From assembly GCA_024691105.1 (NCBI GenBank), contig JAILNY010000161.1:1-15820 (forward strand): a stretch of DNA of 15,820 nucleotides, read 5' to 3'. A model generated the notes under the pieces. That model did no database searches and had not been told where the DNA came from. It saw only the letters and a list, made by a program, of their open reading frames with translations. The first letter of the stretch is position 1. Every line of letters begins with the position of its first letter. Shown piece after piece: positions 1 to 5,986 of the stretch. Source of the DNA: Treponema sp. (GTDB lineage: Bacteria > Spirochaetota > Spirochaetia > Treponematales > Treponemataceae). The translations under genes were made by a program, and so were the position numbers.

Positions 1-111
1 AGCATCAAGGCCAGCCTGCATTATTTTAATTAAATCTTCCCGTGGAATTTTTTCTGACTTATATTTTCCACGGTAACTTCTGCGGTTTTTAATTGCTTCA
101 AGTACATTCAT
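1..111 (-). CDS. nitroreductase-family protein, N-terminal fragment (cut by window edge)
   Basis: Only the first 37 codons are visible; the gene continues past the left edge. The fragment begins MNVLEAIKNRRSYR and continues through a KIPREDLIKIMQAG stretch. This is the usual opening of FMN-dependent nitroreductase-family proteins: an arginine pair followed by Ser that contacts the FMN phosphate, then the first helix. The start is ATG at 111, preceded by a strong GAGGGGAG Shine-Dalgarno site at about 118-125. It is divergent from the nitrogenase-like cluster, and a minus-strand promoter overlapping operator 2 (269-287) is well placed to drive it, so it probably belongs to the same regulon. Family assignment from 37 residues is reasonable; the substrate is unknown. 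It resembles, but is not identical to, the nitroreductase at 8903-9436. Confidence 0.75.
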   Translation of the reverse strand, partial: MNVLEAIKNRRSYRGKYKSEKIPREDLIKIMQAGLDA

Positions 112-216
112 TTTTTAGCTCCCCTCTTGCAGGCGCTCAGGCCCTTATCAGTTTATTAAATAGAATATAGTGAATTTTTTTAGTGCGCAAGTCAAATCGC
201 GTTCTGTGGAAATCGC

Positions 217-233
217 GGTATTTTCTAAATACC
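217..233. repeat. perfect 7-bp inverted repeat beside operator 1
   Basis: GGTATTT (217-223) and AAATACC (227-233) form a perfect inverted repeat with a 3-base spacer. Its last three bases overlap operator 1. In the predicted minus-strand transcript it would form a short hairpin near the 5' end; as DNA it could be an extra protein contact site. The rest of 112-364 holds the divergent promoters and the two leaders. I see no gene in it. Confidence 0.4.
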
Positions 234-249
234 TATTGACAAAGTAGGT
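231..249. promoter_or_regulatory. operator 1, ACCTA-N9-TAGGT (putative Rrf2/CymR-type site)
   Basis: The 19-bp sequence ACCTATTGACAAAGTAGGT has perfectly inverted 5-bp arms (231-235 and 245-249) around a 9-base centre. The centre supplies the -35 element TTGACA of the plus-strand promoter. The same arms and spacing recur at 269-287, 11988-12006 and 12029-12047 and only in the two divergent intergenic regions. Assignment to the Rrf2 protein at 13248-13673 is inferred from the repeat of the site in front of that regulator's own operon. Confidence 0.8.
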
Positions 250-264
250 TATTAGATATATATA
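236..264 (+). promoter_or_regulatory. sigma-70-type promoter for the nitrogenase-like cluster
   Basis: TTGACA (236-241), a 17-base spacer and TATATA (259-264) make a near-consensus promoter. It predicts a start near 271 and a leader of roughly 95 bases before the NifX-like ATG. The -35 lies inside operator 1 and the start point lies inside operator 2, so binding to either site should repress. Confidence 0.7.
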
Positions 265-281
265 TATTACCTATAAGTCAA
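253..281 (-). promoter_or_regulatory. divergent promoter for the left nitroreductase gene
   Basis: On the minus strand TTGACT (281-276), a 17-base spacer and TATCTA (258-253) form a promoter whose -35 lies in operator 2. Its -10 directly abuts the plus-strand -10, so the two promoters interlock and cannot both hold polymerase. The predicted leader to the ATG at 111 is about 135 bases. A second candidate for that gene (TTGCGC-17-TATTCT, about 160-190) cannot be excluded. Confidence 0.55.
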
Positions 282-287
282 GTAGGT
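269..287. promoter_or_regulatory. operator 2, ACCTA-N9-TAGGT
   Basis: ACCTATAAGTCAAGTAGGT on the plus strand; on the minus strand it reads ACCTACTTGACTTATAGGT, so it supplies a TTGACT -35 in the leftward direction. Arms are perfect 5-bp inverted repeats. Its centre is 38 bp from that of operator 1. It covers the predicted start of the plus-strand transcript. Confidence 0.8.
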
Positions 288-364
288 TTATAGACAAAAC
301 GCGGCAATTCACGCGTGCTGTCTACATAAATAAACCGCGCTTACTTTGGTACACGGAGGCATCT

Positions 365-832
365 ATGTCATACAAAATTGCAGTTGCATCAAGTGACGGA
401 GTCAATATTGATGTTCATTTTGGAGCAGCAAAGTTTTTTTCTATATATGAAGTGCAGGATGACGCAAGCTTTTCGTTTTTAGAAAAGCGAGAGGTGCCGG
501 AGGATGCAGAAGTAAAAGCGGGCGGGCTTGGGAACGGAGTTCAATCAGGAAACGGCGCGGGCTGTGGCAATGCAGAAGGTTGTGGGAATGGTTCACGCAC
601 TGGCTGTGGTCAAAATAACGGCGGCTGCGGTAACGGTGGAGCTTCTGCAAAGGTTGAACTGATTTCTGATGTACGCGCAGTCGTTGCAGAAAAGATCGGC
701 TTTAATGTAACCAAGCAGCTTGAAAAAAAAGCGATTGCAAACTTTGATGTTGACTGCAGTGTTAAAGAAGCGCTCAAAAAGATAACAAAGTATTTTTACA
801 GTGTGGACAACCACATTAGATTTGGAAGATAA
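365..832 (+). CDS. NifX/NafY-like (dinitrogenase Fe-Mo cofactor family) protein with Cys/Gly-rich insert
   Basis: A 155-residue protein of the NifX/NafY/NifB-C-terminal family, whose members bind iron-sulfur or FeMo-type cofactors and carry them during assembly. The N-terminus (KIAVASSDGVNIDVHFG, residues 4-20, then FFSIYEV) is the classic family signature, and the C-terminal half (about 96-143) completes the fold. Between them, residues 51-95 form a low-complexity Gly/Asn/Cys stretch with four GCG(N/Q) units (Cys67, 73, 81, 88), possibly a metal or cluster site. The start is ATG 365 behind GGAGG at 355-359. It is the first gene of the cluster, ahead of the nitrogenase-like subunits, which fits a cofactor carrier or protector. 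Its exact cofactor is unknown. The insert is richer in G+C than the flanking coding sequence. Confidence 0.85.
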   Translation: MSYKIAVASSDGVNIDVHFGAAKFFSIYEVQDDASFSFLEKREVPEDAEVKAGGLGNGVQSGNGAGCGNAEGCGNGSRTGCGQNNGGCGNGGASAKVELISDVRAVVAEKIGFNVTKQLEKKAIANFDVDCSVKEALKKITKYFYSVDNHIRFGR

Positions 833-842
833 ACCGGGGTCT

Positions 843-913
843 TAGGGGCAGCGCCCCTAGGCGAAAGGGGTGCGACGCAACAACGTGCGTCGCAGGGGAA
901 AGGCTTTTCCCCT
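843..913 (+). repeat. three tandem GC-rich hairpins in the NifX-like/NifD-like spacer
   Basis: The 100-base spacer is filled by three consecutive perfect hairpins: TAGGGGC/GCCCCTA (843-849/853-859, 3-base loop), TGCGACGCA/TGCGTCGCA (871-879/886-894, 6-base loop) and AGGGGAAA/TTTCCCCT (894-901/906-913, 4-base loop). The GC content contrasts with the AT-rich surroundings, which suggests a dispersed palindromic (REP/MITE-like) element. There is no U-tract after the last hairpin, so a simple terminator is less likely. In the mRNA it could protect the upstream message or set a different level for NifX-like and NifD-like proteins. Dispersal in the genome cannot be seen here. Confidence 0.65.
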
Positions 914-932
914 CAAAAAACAGGAGACAAAA

Positions 933-2378
933 ATGGCAGTTCAGTATTCAGGAGTGCGCGAAAGTAAAGAGGGGCGCGTAAATGATTTTGGAGGCTCAAG
1001 TCAGAGCGCTCAAGAAAAATTTGCGGGCAAATGTTTAAAGCGTGCAGACAGAAGTTTTGCACAGGGTTTACAGTGTCAGCAGATTAACTCAATGGCATGT
1101 CTTATGAGTCTTGAAGATTCTGTTTTTATTTCGCACTCACCTCAGGGCTGCGTCGGCTGTACGATTATGGCAGTTGATATGTTCCGTGTTGGTCAGGCAC
1201 ATCGCGGCGAAAAGCTTATTAAAAATCCGCGCATCATAGTAACTAACCTTGACCAGAAAAGCGTTGTCTTTGGTGGTGAACAAAAACTTCGTGAGTCGGT
1301 TCAAAAAGCGGTTGCACGCTATAATCCAAAATTGATCTTTGTTTACGCTTCGTGCGCGTCGGGAATTATCGGTGACGACATTGATTCGATTTGTTCTGAT
1401 TTAAGTACAGAATATCCAAATCAGACAATCATTCCGATACACTGCGAAGGTTTTAAAAGCAAGGTTTGCGCCAGCGGATTTGATGCGGCATTTCTTGCAA
1501 TCAATAAATACATTTTGAAAAAAGAAAAAAAGACGACTATTCCAAACCTTGTAAATCTTTTTGCGCCGACAACTGTAAGCTATGCAGACCAGAAAGAAAT
1601 GGAGCGCATGTTAAAGCTTATCGGTGCAGAAGTAAATTACATTCCGTTTTACAGTTCGCTTGAAAAAATTAAGCGCATTCCACAGGCAGTTGCTTCGACA
1701 AGTATCTGTAAAGTTTTTGCAGATGAATTTATGAAAACGCTTGAAGAAGATTACAACATTCCGTATTCGCATACTGTAATGCCGATTGGAATCCGAAACA
1801 CAGACAAGTGGTATCGCGGAATTGCAAAAGTAATCGGTAAAGAAAAAGAGGTTGAAGAAATTATTGCGCGCGAACATGAACGCATTGAACCTCTCGTTGC
1901 AAAAATACGCGCACGTCTTGAAGGTAAGCGCGTGTTCATCTGTGGAGGAACTGGTCGTTCGTTTGCGGCCGCTGCATTGATTGATGACTTTGGAATGAAG
2001 CTTGTCGGTCTTGAAACTCCAACTTACGATGACGACGCTCAGGTTGATGTTGAATACCTAAATGGAATTCACAAAGACTTTGTAATCGATATTGCAAACA
2101 TGCAGCCGTTTGAACAGGTGAACCTTGTAAAAAAATTAAAGCCGGATGCATTTATCGGAGTTCCTGAATGGGCAGCAAAGCTTGGAATTCCTACAACGCA
2201 TGTCCTTGACGGAAAGAGACCGACAATGGGTTACGATGGACTTTTGTATTTGGGAAACAAGATTGCAGATCAGTTAAGCAATCCTGGTTTCAATAAGAAA
2301 CTTGCAGAACATGTAAAGCTTCCTTACCGCGACAGCTGGTACAAAGAAGATGCATTTAAATATATCACTGATGTGTAA
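933..2378 (+). CDS. nitrogenase-like component 1, alpha (NifD-like) subunit
   Basis: A 481-residue NifD-like protein that would pair with the next gene as a two-component reductase catalytic subunit. Candidate P-cluster ligands are Cys48, Cys73 (SPQGC) and Cys141 (ASCASGIIGDD), matching NifD Cys62, 88 and 154. His423, ten residues before GYDG (433-436), matches NifD His442. NifD active-site residues are altered: in the CEGF block (171-174), Gln191 becomes Cys179 and His195 becomes Phe183; Arg96 becomes Val81. Ungapped alignment at YNIP (274-277) puts the NifD Cys275 position at Met267, with Cys259 eight residues earlier. This argues against N2 reduction and for a nitrogenase-like enzyme with another substrate. 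ATG 933 is chosen because CAGGAG precedes it; the longer frame opening at 870 runs through the hairpin element. No NifH gene is in the window. Confidence 0.88.
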   Translation: MAVQYSGVRESKEGRVNDFGGSSQSAQEKFAGKCLKRADRSFAQGLQCQQINSMACLMSLEDSVFISHSPQGCVGCTIMAVDMFRVGQAHRGEKLIKNPRIIVTNLDQKSVVFGGEQKLRESVQKAVARYNPKLIFVYASCASGIIGDDIDSICSDLSTEYPNQTIIPIHCEGFKSKVCASGFDAAFLAINKYILKKEKKTTIPNLVNLFAPTTVSYADQKEMERMLKLIGAEVNYIPFYSSLEKIKRIPQAVASTSICKVFADEFMKTLEEDYNIPYSHTVMPIGIRNTDKWYRGIAKVIGKEKEVEEIIAREHERIEPLVAKIRARLEGKRVFICGGTGRSFAAAALIDDFGMKLVGLETPTYDDDAQVDVEYLNGIHKDFVIDIANMQPFEQVNLVKKLKPDAFIGVPEWAAKLGIPTTHVLDGKRPTMGYDGLLYLGNKIADQLSNPGFNKKLAEHVKLPYRDSWYKEDAFKYITDV

Positions 2379-2423
2379 TCTAGTGGTGGCCAGTTTTAGC
2401 GCGATTTTTACAGGAGTTTAATT

Positions 2424-3758
2424 ATGAGTTTGGTAACAGAAAATCCAAGAGGCGGTTGTGTTCTCTCGGGAATAAATTCAGTTTTAGCGGCAATCGACCA
2501 TGTGTGTCCGATTCTTCACTCAGGCCCAGGCTGCTGTATGCAGACAACTGCCGCAGAACAGGGACAGAGCGGTCACAAACACGCATGCTTTGTAAGCGGT
2601 GTTTCACTTCCTTCTAGCAATATGCTCGAAAAAGAAGTTGTCTTTGGCGGAGTGAATAAACTCAGGACGACAATTCAGGGTGCAATCGACATCATCGATG
2701 CACAGGCATACTTTGTTCTTACAGGTTGTACCGCAGGAATTATCGGCGATGACATTCAGTCGGTTGTAGATGAGTTTACAGAAAACGGTCATAAGGTTTT
2801 TGCAATTGATACTCCGGGTTTTGCAGGCGACAGTCTTTTAGGTTATGAAACAGTGTGGAACACATTTATCGATAAAGTAATTCAGCCGGCGCGACCTGAA
2901 AACGAACGAGGCACGCAATCTGGACCCGGCGCGGATTCTGACGCGAGTCGTCCACTTGTAAACCTCTTTGGCGTTGTTCCATATCACGATCCGTTCTGGG
3001 CTGGAACTCTCGAAGAACTTGACCGCATTCTTTCGCGTCTCGGGCTTCGCGTAAATACATTCTTTACAAAGCATCAGGGACTTGATGTTATCGAACATTG
3101 TTCAGAAGCGGCGCTCAACATCATCGTAAACCCGTGGCTCTTTAAAGGACCTGCTGAAAAGTTTGAAAAGAAATTCGGTGTTCCGTCAATCCGCTTTCCG
3201 CATCTACCTGTTGGTGCTACAGACACAACTAAGTTTGTACGCCAGGTTGCAGAGGCGCTCAAGCTCGACAACGCACTCGTAGAAAAAGTGATCAGCGAAG
3301 AAGAAGATTACGTTTATTCATATCTTGCACAGTCAATCGGACAGCTCAGCTGGAAACGCTTTGCAGTTGCAGGAGACGCTTCAAACGCAATCGCCCTTAC
3401 CCGCTATCTTGCAAACGATTACAGCTTTAGCCCGGTTCTTGTAATCATCACAGAACAGATCTGGCGTCCGGAAGACAAAGAGCGCATCACAAAAGCAATC
3501 ACTGACCTTGAATACGCAACGCCACCAAAAATCGTTTTTGCAAGCGACCAGTGGGAAATTAATCAGGCAATCAAAAACGAAAGCGAAGAAATTACACTCT
3601 TAGTCGGAAGTACAAATGAAAAAGAAGTTGCGCTTGAAAAAGGAATTCAGTATTTGAATGCAACTTTCCCTATGAACGAGCGTCTTGTATTTAACAGAAC
3701 TTATGCAGGCTACCGTGGAAGTTTAACTTTGACAGAAGACCTGTACGACAACTTATAA
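2424..3758 (+). CDS. nitrogenase-like component 1, beta (NifK-like) subunit
   Basis: A 444-residue NifK-like partner of the preceding gene, shorter than canonical NifK. Cys12 (GGCVLSG), Cys37 (SGPGCC) and Cys102 (TGCTAGIIGDD) correspond to the P-cluster ligands NifK Cys70, 95 and 153; the 25-residue spacing between the first two matches. FGG (74-76) and a C-terminal TYAGYRGSLTLTEDL resemble the NifK helix after the GYxG motif. The N-terminal extension of NifK is missing. Residues about 154-177 are a hydrophilic Gly/Arg/Pro/Ser-rich insert (DNA 2883-2954, G+C-rich) before LVNLFG. Start ATG 2424 follows AGGAG at 2412-2416, 45 bases after the alpha subunit. Subunits of dark-operative protochlorophyllide reductase type are an alternative fold match, but no tetrapyrrole genes are nearby. 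Confidence 0.87.
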   Translation: MSLVTENPRGGCVLSGINSVLAAIDHVCPILHSGPGCCMQTTAAEQGQSGHKHACFVSGVSLPSSNMLEKEVVFGGVNKLRTTIQGAIDIIDAQAYFVLTGCTAGIIGDDIQSVVDEFTENGHKVFAIDTPGFAGDSLLGYETVWNTFIDKVIQPARPENERGTQSGPGADSDASRPLVNLFGVVPYHDPFWAGTLEELDRILSRLGLRVNTFFTKHQGLDVIEHCSEAALNIIVNPWLFKGPAEKFEKKFGVPSIRFPHLPVGATDTTKFVRQVAEALKLDNALVEKVISEEEDYVYSYLAQSIGQLSWKRFAVAGDASNAIALTRYLANDYSFSPVLVIITEQIWRPEDKERITKAITDLEYATPPKIVFASDQWEINQAIKNESEEITLLVGSTNEKEVALEKGIQYLNATFPMNERLVFNRTYAGYRGSLTLTEDLYDNL

Positions 3759-3807
3759 AATCCGCGCGCAATCTTTGAACCACGCGCAACACCAAAAGGA
3801 GTATAAA

Positions 3808-4893
3808 ATGAAAAAAATTAAAACAAAAATCGCGTCGGTTATTACAGCCCTCACAGCGACAGTCGTATTAAGTGCAAGCTTTATTTCTTGCGGCGACAAA
3901 AAAACAGATTCAGATTTCGTATTTAAAATCGGAACTGCAAACTCAGGACTTTGCGGTGCACCACTTCATATCGCAATCGACAAAGGAATCTTTGAAGAAG
4001 AATTCGGCAAAGCAGGATTAAAATACGAAACAATCGAAATCGACATTCAGCAGGCTTCAGCCCTTGCAGTTGCAAAAAAGATTGACGCTTCTCTTGGACT
4101 TGCAGGATCCCTTGTTCCACAGATGGACAACGGTCTTGAAATCAGTTTCTTAACTGGTGTTCACACAGGCTGTACAAAATTCTACGTTCGTTCAGATTCT
4201 CCATATAACACAATCGATGATCTTAAAGGAAAGACTGTTGGATTCTGCGGAGTTCAGGATTCATCAACAATTGCGTTCCAGAGAAAATTTTTTGACTACG
4301 GACATATTCCTTACGGACCAGATGCGGAATTTAAAATCGCAGTTTACGGAATGACAGATCTTCCTATCGCATTGAACAATGGTGCCGTAGAAGCAGTTGG
4401 ACTTCATGACCCGATTGCATACATTGCAGAACGCGATTACGGATTTAAGAAAATTCTTGATACAACAGAAGATGAAAAGTTCAGTCAGGAATACTGTTGT
4501 CTTACATTCGTTTCTTCAGAAACTGCACAAAAATATCCTGAACACACAAAAGCCTTTATCCGCGCCGTGTTAAAAGCAAGTGCATACGTTCAGGCAAAAC
4601 CGGTTGAAGCCGCACAGCTCCAGCTTGATAACAAACAGATGACAGGCGACCTTGAACAGAACGCATTCCTTCTTGGAACTTACAATTACACACCTTCTGT
4701 TGGTCTTGCCAAGAAAACAGTTCACGATTCAATCGCACAGCTTGTTGAGATGGGCGTCATGCAGAACGTAAAGGATGAAGACAAGTTTGTCGCTGAACAC
4801 TTTGTAAGTTTTGACGACATTCCTGATTCGTATATTTACAACAGCGATGGAACTTATACAGAAACTAAAATTACAAAATTAGCACAAAAATAA
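3808..4893 (+). CDS. NitT/TauT/SsuA-type ABC transporter substrate-binding lipoprotein
   Basis: A 361-residue exported lipoprotein. A lysine-rich start and hydrophobic stretch lead to a lipobox-like FISC at Cys28, so it is anchored outside the inner membrane. The mature part fits the NMT1/SsuA-like periplasmic-binding fold used for taurine, sulfonates, nitrate and thiamine precursors: SGLCGAPLHIAIDKGIF (47-62), GVHTGCTKFYV (117-127), DDLKGKTVGFCG (137-148), EAVGLHDP (195-202). Unusually, cysteines sit in the loops that normally line the ligand cleft (Cys49, 122, 147), with a CC pair at 230-231. ATG 3808 is preferred over an upstream in-frame start at 3775 because AAAAGGAG lies just upstream and the signal peptide starts here. 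It follows the beta subunit by 49 bases. The ligand is unknown; an organosulfur compound is the best guess from context. Confidence 0.87.
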   Translation: MKKIKTKIASVITALTATVVLSASFISCGDKKTDSDFVFKIGTANSGLCGAPLHIAIDKGIFEEEFGKAGLKYETIEIDIQQASALAVAKKIDASLGLAGSLVPQMDNGLEISFLTGVHTGCTKFYVRSDSPYNTIDDLKGKTVGFCGVQDSSTIAFQRKFFDYGHIPYGPDAEFKIAVYGMTDLPIALNNGAVEAVGLHDPIAYIAERDYGFKKILDTTEDEKFSQEYCCLTFVSSETAQKYPEHTKAFIRAVLKASAYVQAKPVEAAQLQLDNKQMTGDLEQNAFLLGTYNYTPSVGLAKKTVHDSIAQLVEMGVMQNVKDEDKFVAEHFVSFDDIPDSYIYNSDGTYTETKITKLAQK

Positions 4894-4908
4894 TTAGATG
4901 TCGTTTGC

Positions 4909-4925
4909 GTCTGCTTATTGCAGAC
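4909..4925 (+). promoter_or_regulatory. intercistronic hairpin after the binding-protein gene
   Basis: GTCTGC (4909-4914) and GCAGAC (4920-4925) form a perfect 6-bp stem with a 5-base loop, without a U-tract. Such hairpins after binding-protein genes commonly stabilise the upstream message, so that the binding protein is made in excess over permease and ATPase. Function here is inferred. Confidence 0.45.
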
Positions 4926-4950
4926 CTGAACGCTTCACAAGGAGAAAAAC

Positions 4951-5913
4951 ATGAATGAAAATGTAAAGCGAATTTTTACCTATGCATTGCCATTTTTAGC
5001 AGCAGCTTTATCTGCCGTTCTATATTTTACAATTCCAGAAAGCGGAAAGCAAAAAGTCATGGACCATCCTTATTACATGTATTTTCTCCTTGCAGCAGTT
5101 ATCGCTATTGCAGTTAGTATTATCACTGCAATTTTCTTAAAAGATTTCAGACGAAAGTTAGAATTTAAACTTCCGCTTTATGCTGGAATAATTTTATTTT
5201 TAGCAGCACTCAACACTTTAGTTTGCAAGACACGACTTTTACCGGTTTTGTATTTTCCATCACTTGATAAAATCTGTGGACTTTTGTGGACACAAAAATT
5301 TTTTCTTATAAAAAATCTTGTTTTTTCCTTAGGGCTTTTAGTACAGGGATTTTTATTTGGTCTTGTTACAGGATTTTTTACAGGACTTGCATTAGGTTAC
5401 AACCGACATGTCGGTTACTGGCTAAACCCTGTAACCAAGTTTTTAGGACCGGTTCCGACAACCGCATGGATTCCTCTTGCATTGAGCGTTTTCCCAACGA
5501 CTCACGGCGCAAATGTTTTCTTAATTGCGTTTGCTGTGTGGTTTCCGGTAACACTTATGACCGCAAGTGGAATTCAAAGCGTAAACAAAACATTTTTTGA
5601 AGTAAGCGAAACACTCGGAGCAAAAACATTTTTCAAAGTATTCCGCGTTGCAGTTCCTGCAAGTCTTCCGCAGATATTTCTTGGACTTTTTTATGGAATT
5701 GTTTCTTCGTTTGCAACTCTCATGGCAGTCGAGATGAACGGAAACTCGCAGGGAATCGGCTGGTATATCAACTGGCAGAAGTCCGTAATGATGTACGACG
5801 GAGTTTACGCAGGACTTATTATAATCGCAGTTTTATGTTCGTTGATTTTGACACTTCTTTTTAAGGTACGCGACAAAATCATGGTATGGCAGAAAGGCGT
5901 TATCAGATGGTAA
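4951..5913 (+). CDS. ABC transporter permease, NitT/TauT/SsuC type
   Basis: A 320-residue integral membrane protein that would form the homodimeric channel of the importer. Hydrophobic segments lie at about 10-28, 43-63, 76-92, 122-150, 170-180, 187-207, 240-262 and 289-307. The cytoplasmic EAA loop that docks onto the ATPase is at about 217-240 (EVSETLGAKTFFKVFRVAVP). The N-terminus carries roughly two extra membrane segments compared with the ~250-residue SsuC/TauC permeases. Start ATG 4951 follows AAGGAG at 4939-4944. It lies between the binding protein and ATPase genes of the same transporter. Confidence 0.88.
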   Translation: MNENVKRIFTYALPFLAAALSAVLYFTIPESGKQKVMDHPYYMYFLLAAVIAIAVSIITAIFLKDFRRKLEFKLPLYAGIILFLAALNTLVCKTRLLPVLYFPSLDKICGLLWTQKFFLIKNLVFSLGLLVQGFLFGLVTGFFTGLALGYNRHVGYWLNPVTKFLGPVPTTAWIPLALSVFPTTHGANVFLIAFAVWFPVTLMTASGIQSVNKTFFEVSETLGAKTFFKVFRVAVPASLPQIFLGLFYGIVSSFATLMAVEMNGNSQGIGWYINWQKSVMMYDGVYAGLIIIAVLCSLILTLLFKVRDKIMVWQKGVIRW

Positions 5914-5986
5914 GCGCGCAAATTACTGCGACTTTATCACCAGCGCGCAACCAATACTAATACCGCGCAAATTACGGAGGAATAAA

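Noticed and set aside
251..268. Alternating TA stretch as a microsatellite
   Set aside because: It is short and accounted for by the two adjoining -10 elements.
291..339. Possible leader pseudoknot (TAGACA/TGTCTA at 291-296/319-324 with CGCGG/CCGCG at 300-304/335-339)
   Set aside because: The stems are only 5-6 bp, there is no match to a riboswitch class I know, and such pairings arise easily by chance.
870..932. Longer NifD-like frame opening at 870 (21 extra residues)
   Set aside because: It reads through the hairpin element, has no ribosome-binding site, and the ATG at 933 has a good CAGGAG upstream.
2838..3098. Open frames antisense to the NifK-like gene and similar antisense frames elsewhere
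   Set aside because: They lie wholly inside strong genes, show no family motifs and have low-complexity or frame-shadow composition.
365..3758. A true N2-fixing nitrogenase
   Set aside because: Key NifD catalytic residues are replaced, and nifH, nifE, nifN and nifB are absent from the window.
3775..3807. Upstream in-frame start of the binding protein
   Set aside because: The signal peptide begins exactly at 3808, behind AAAAGGAG; the upstream extension would place residues before a signal sequence.
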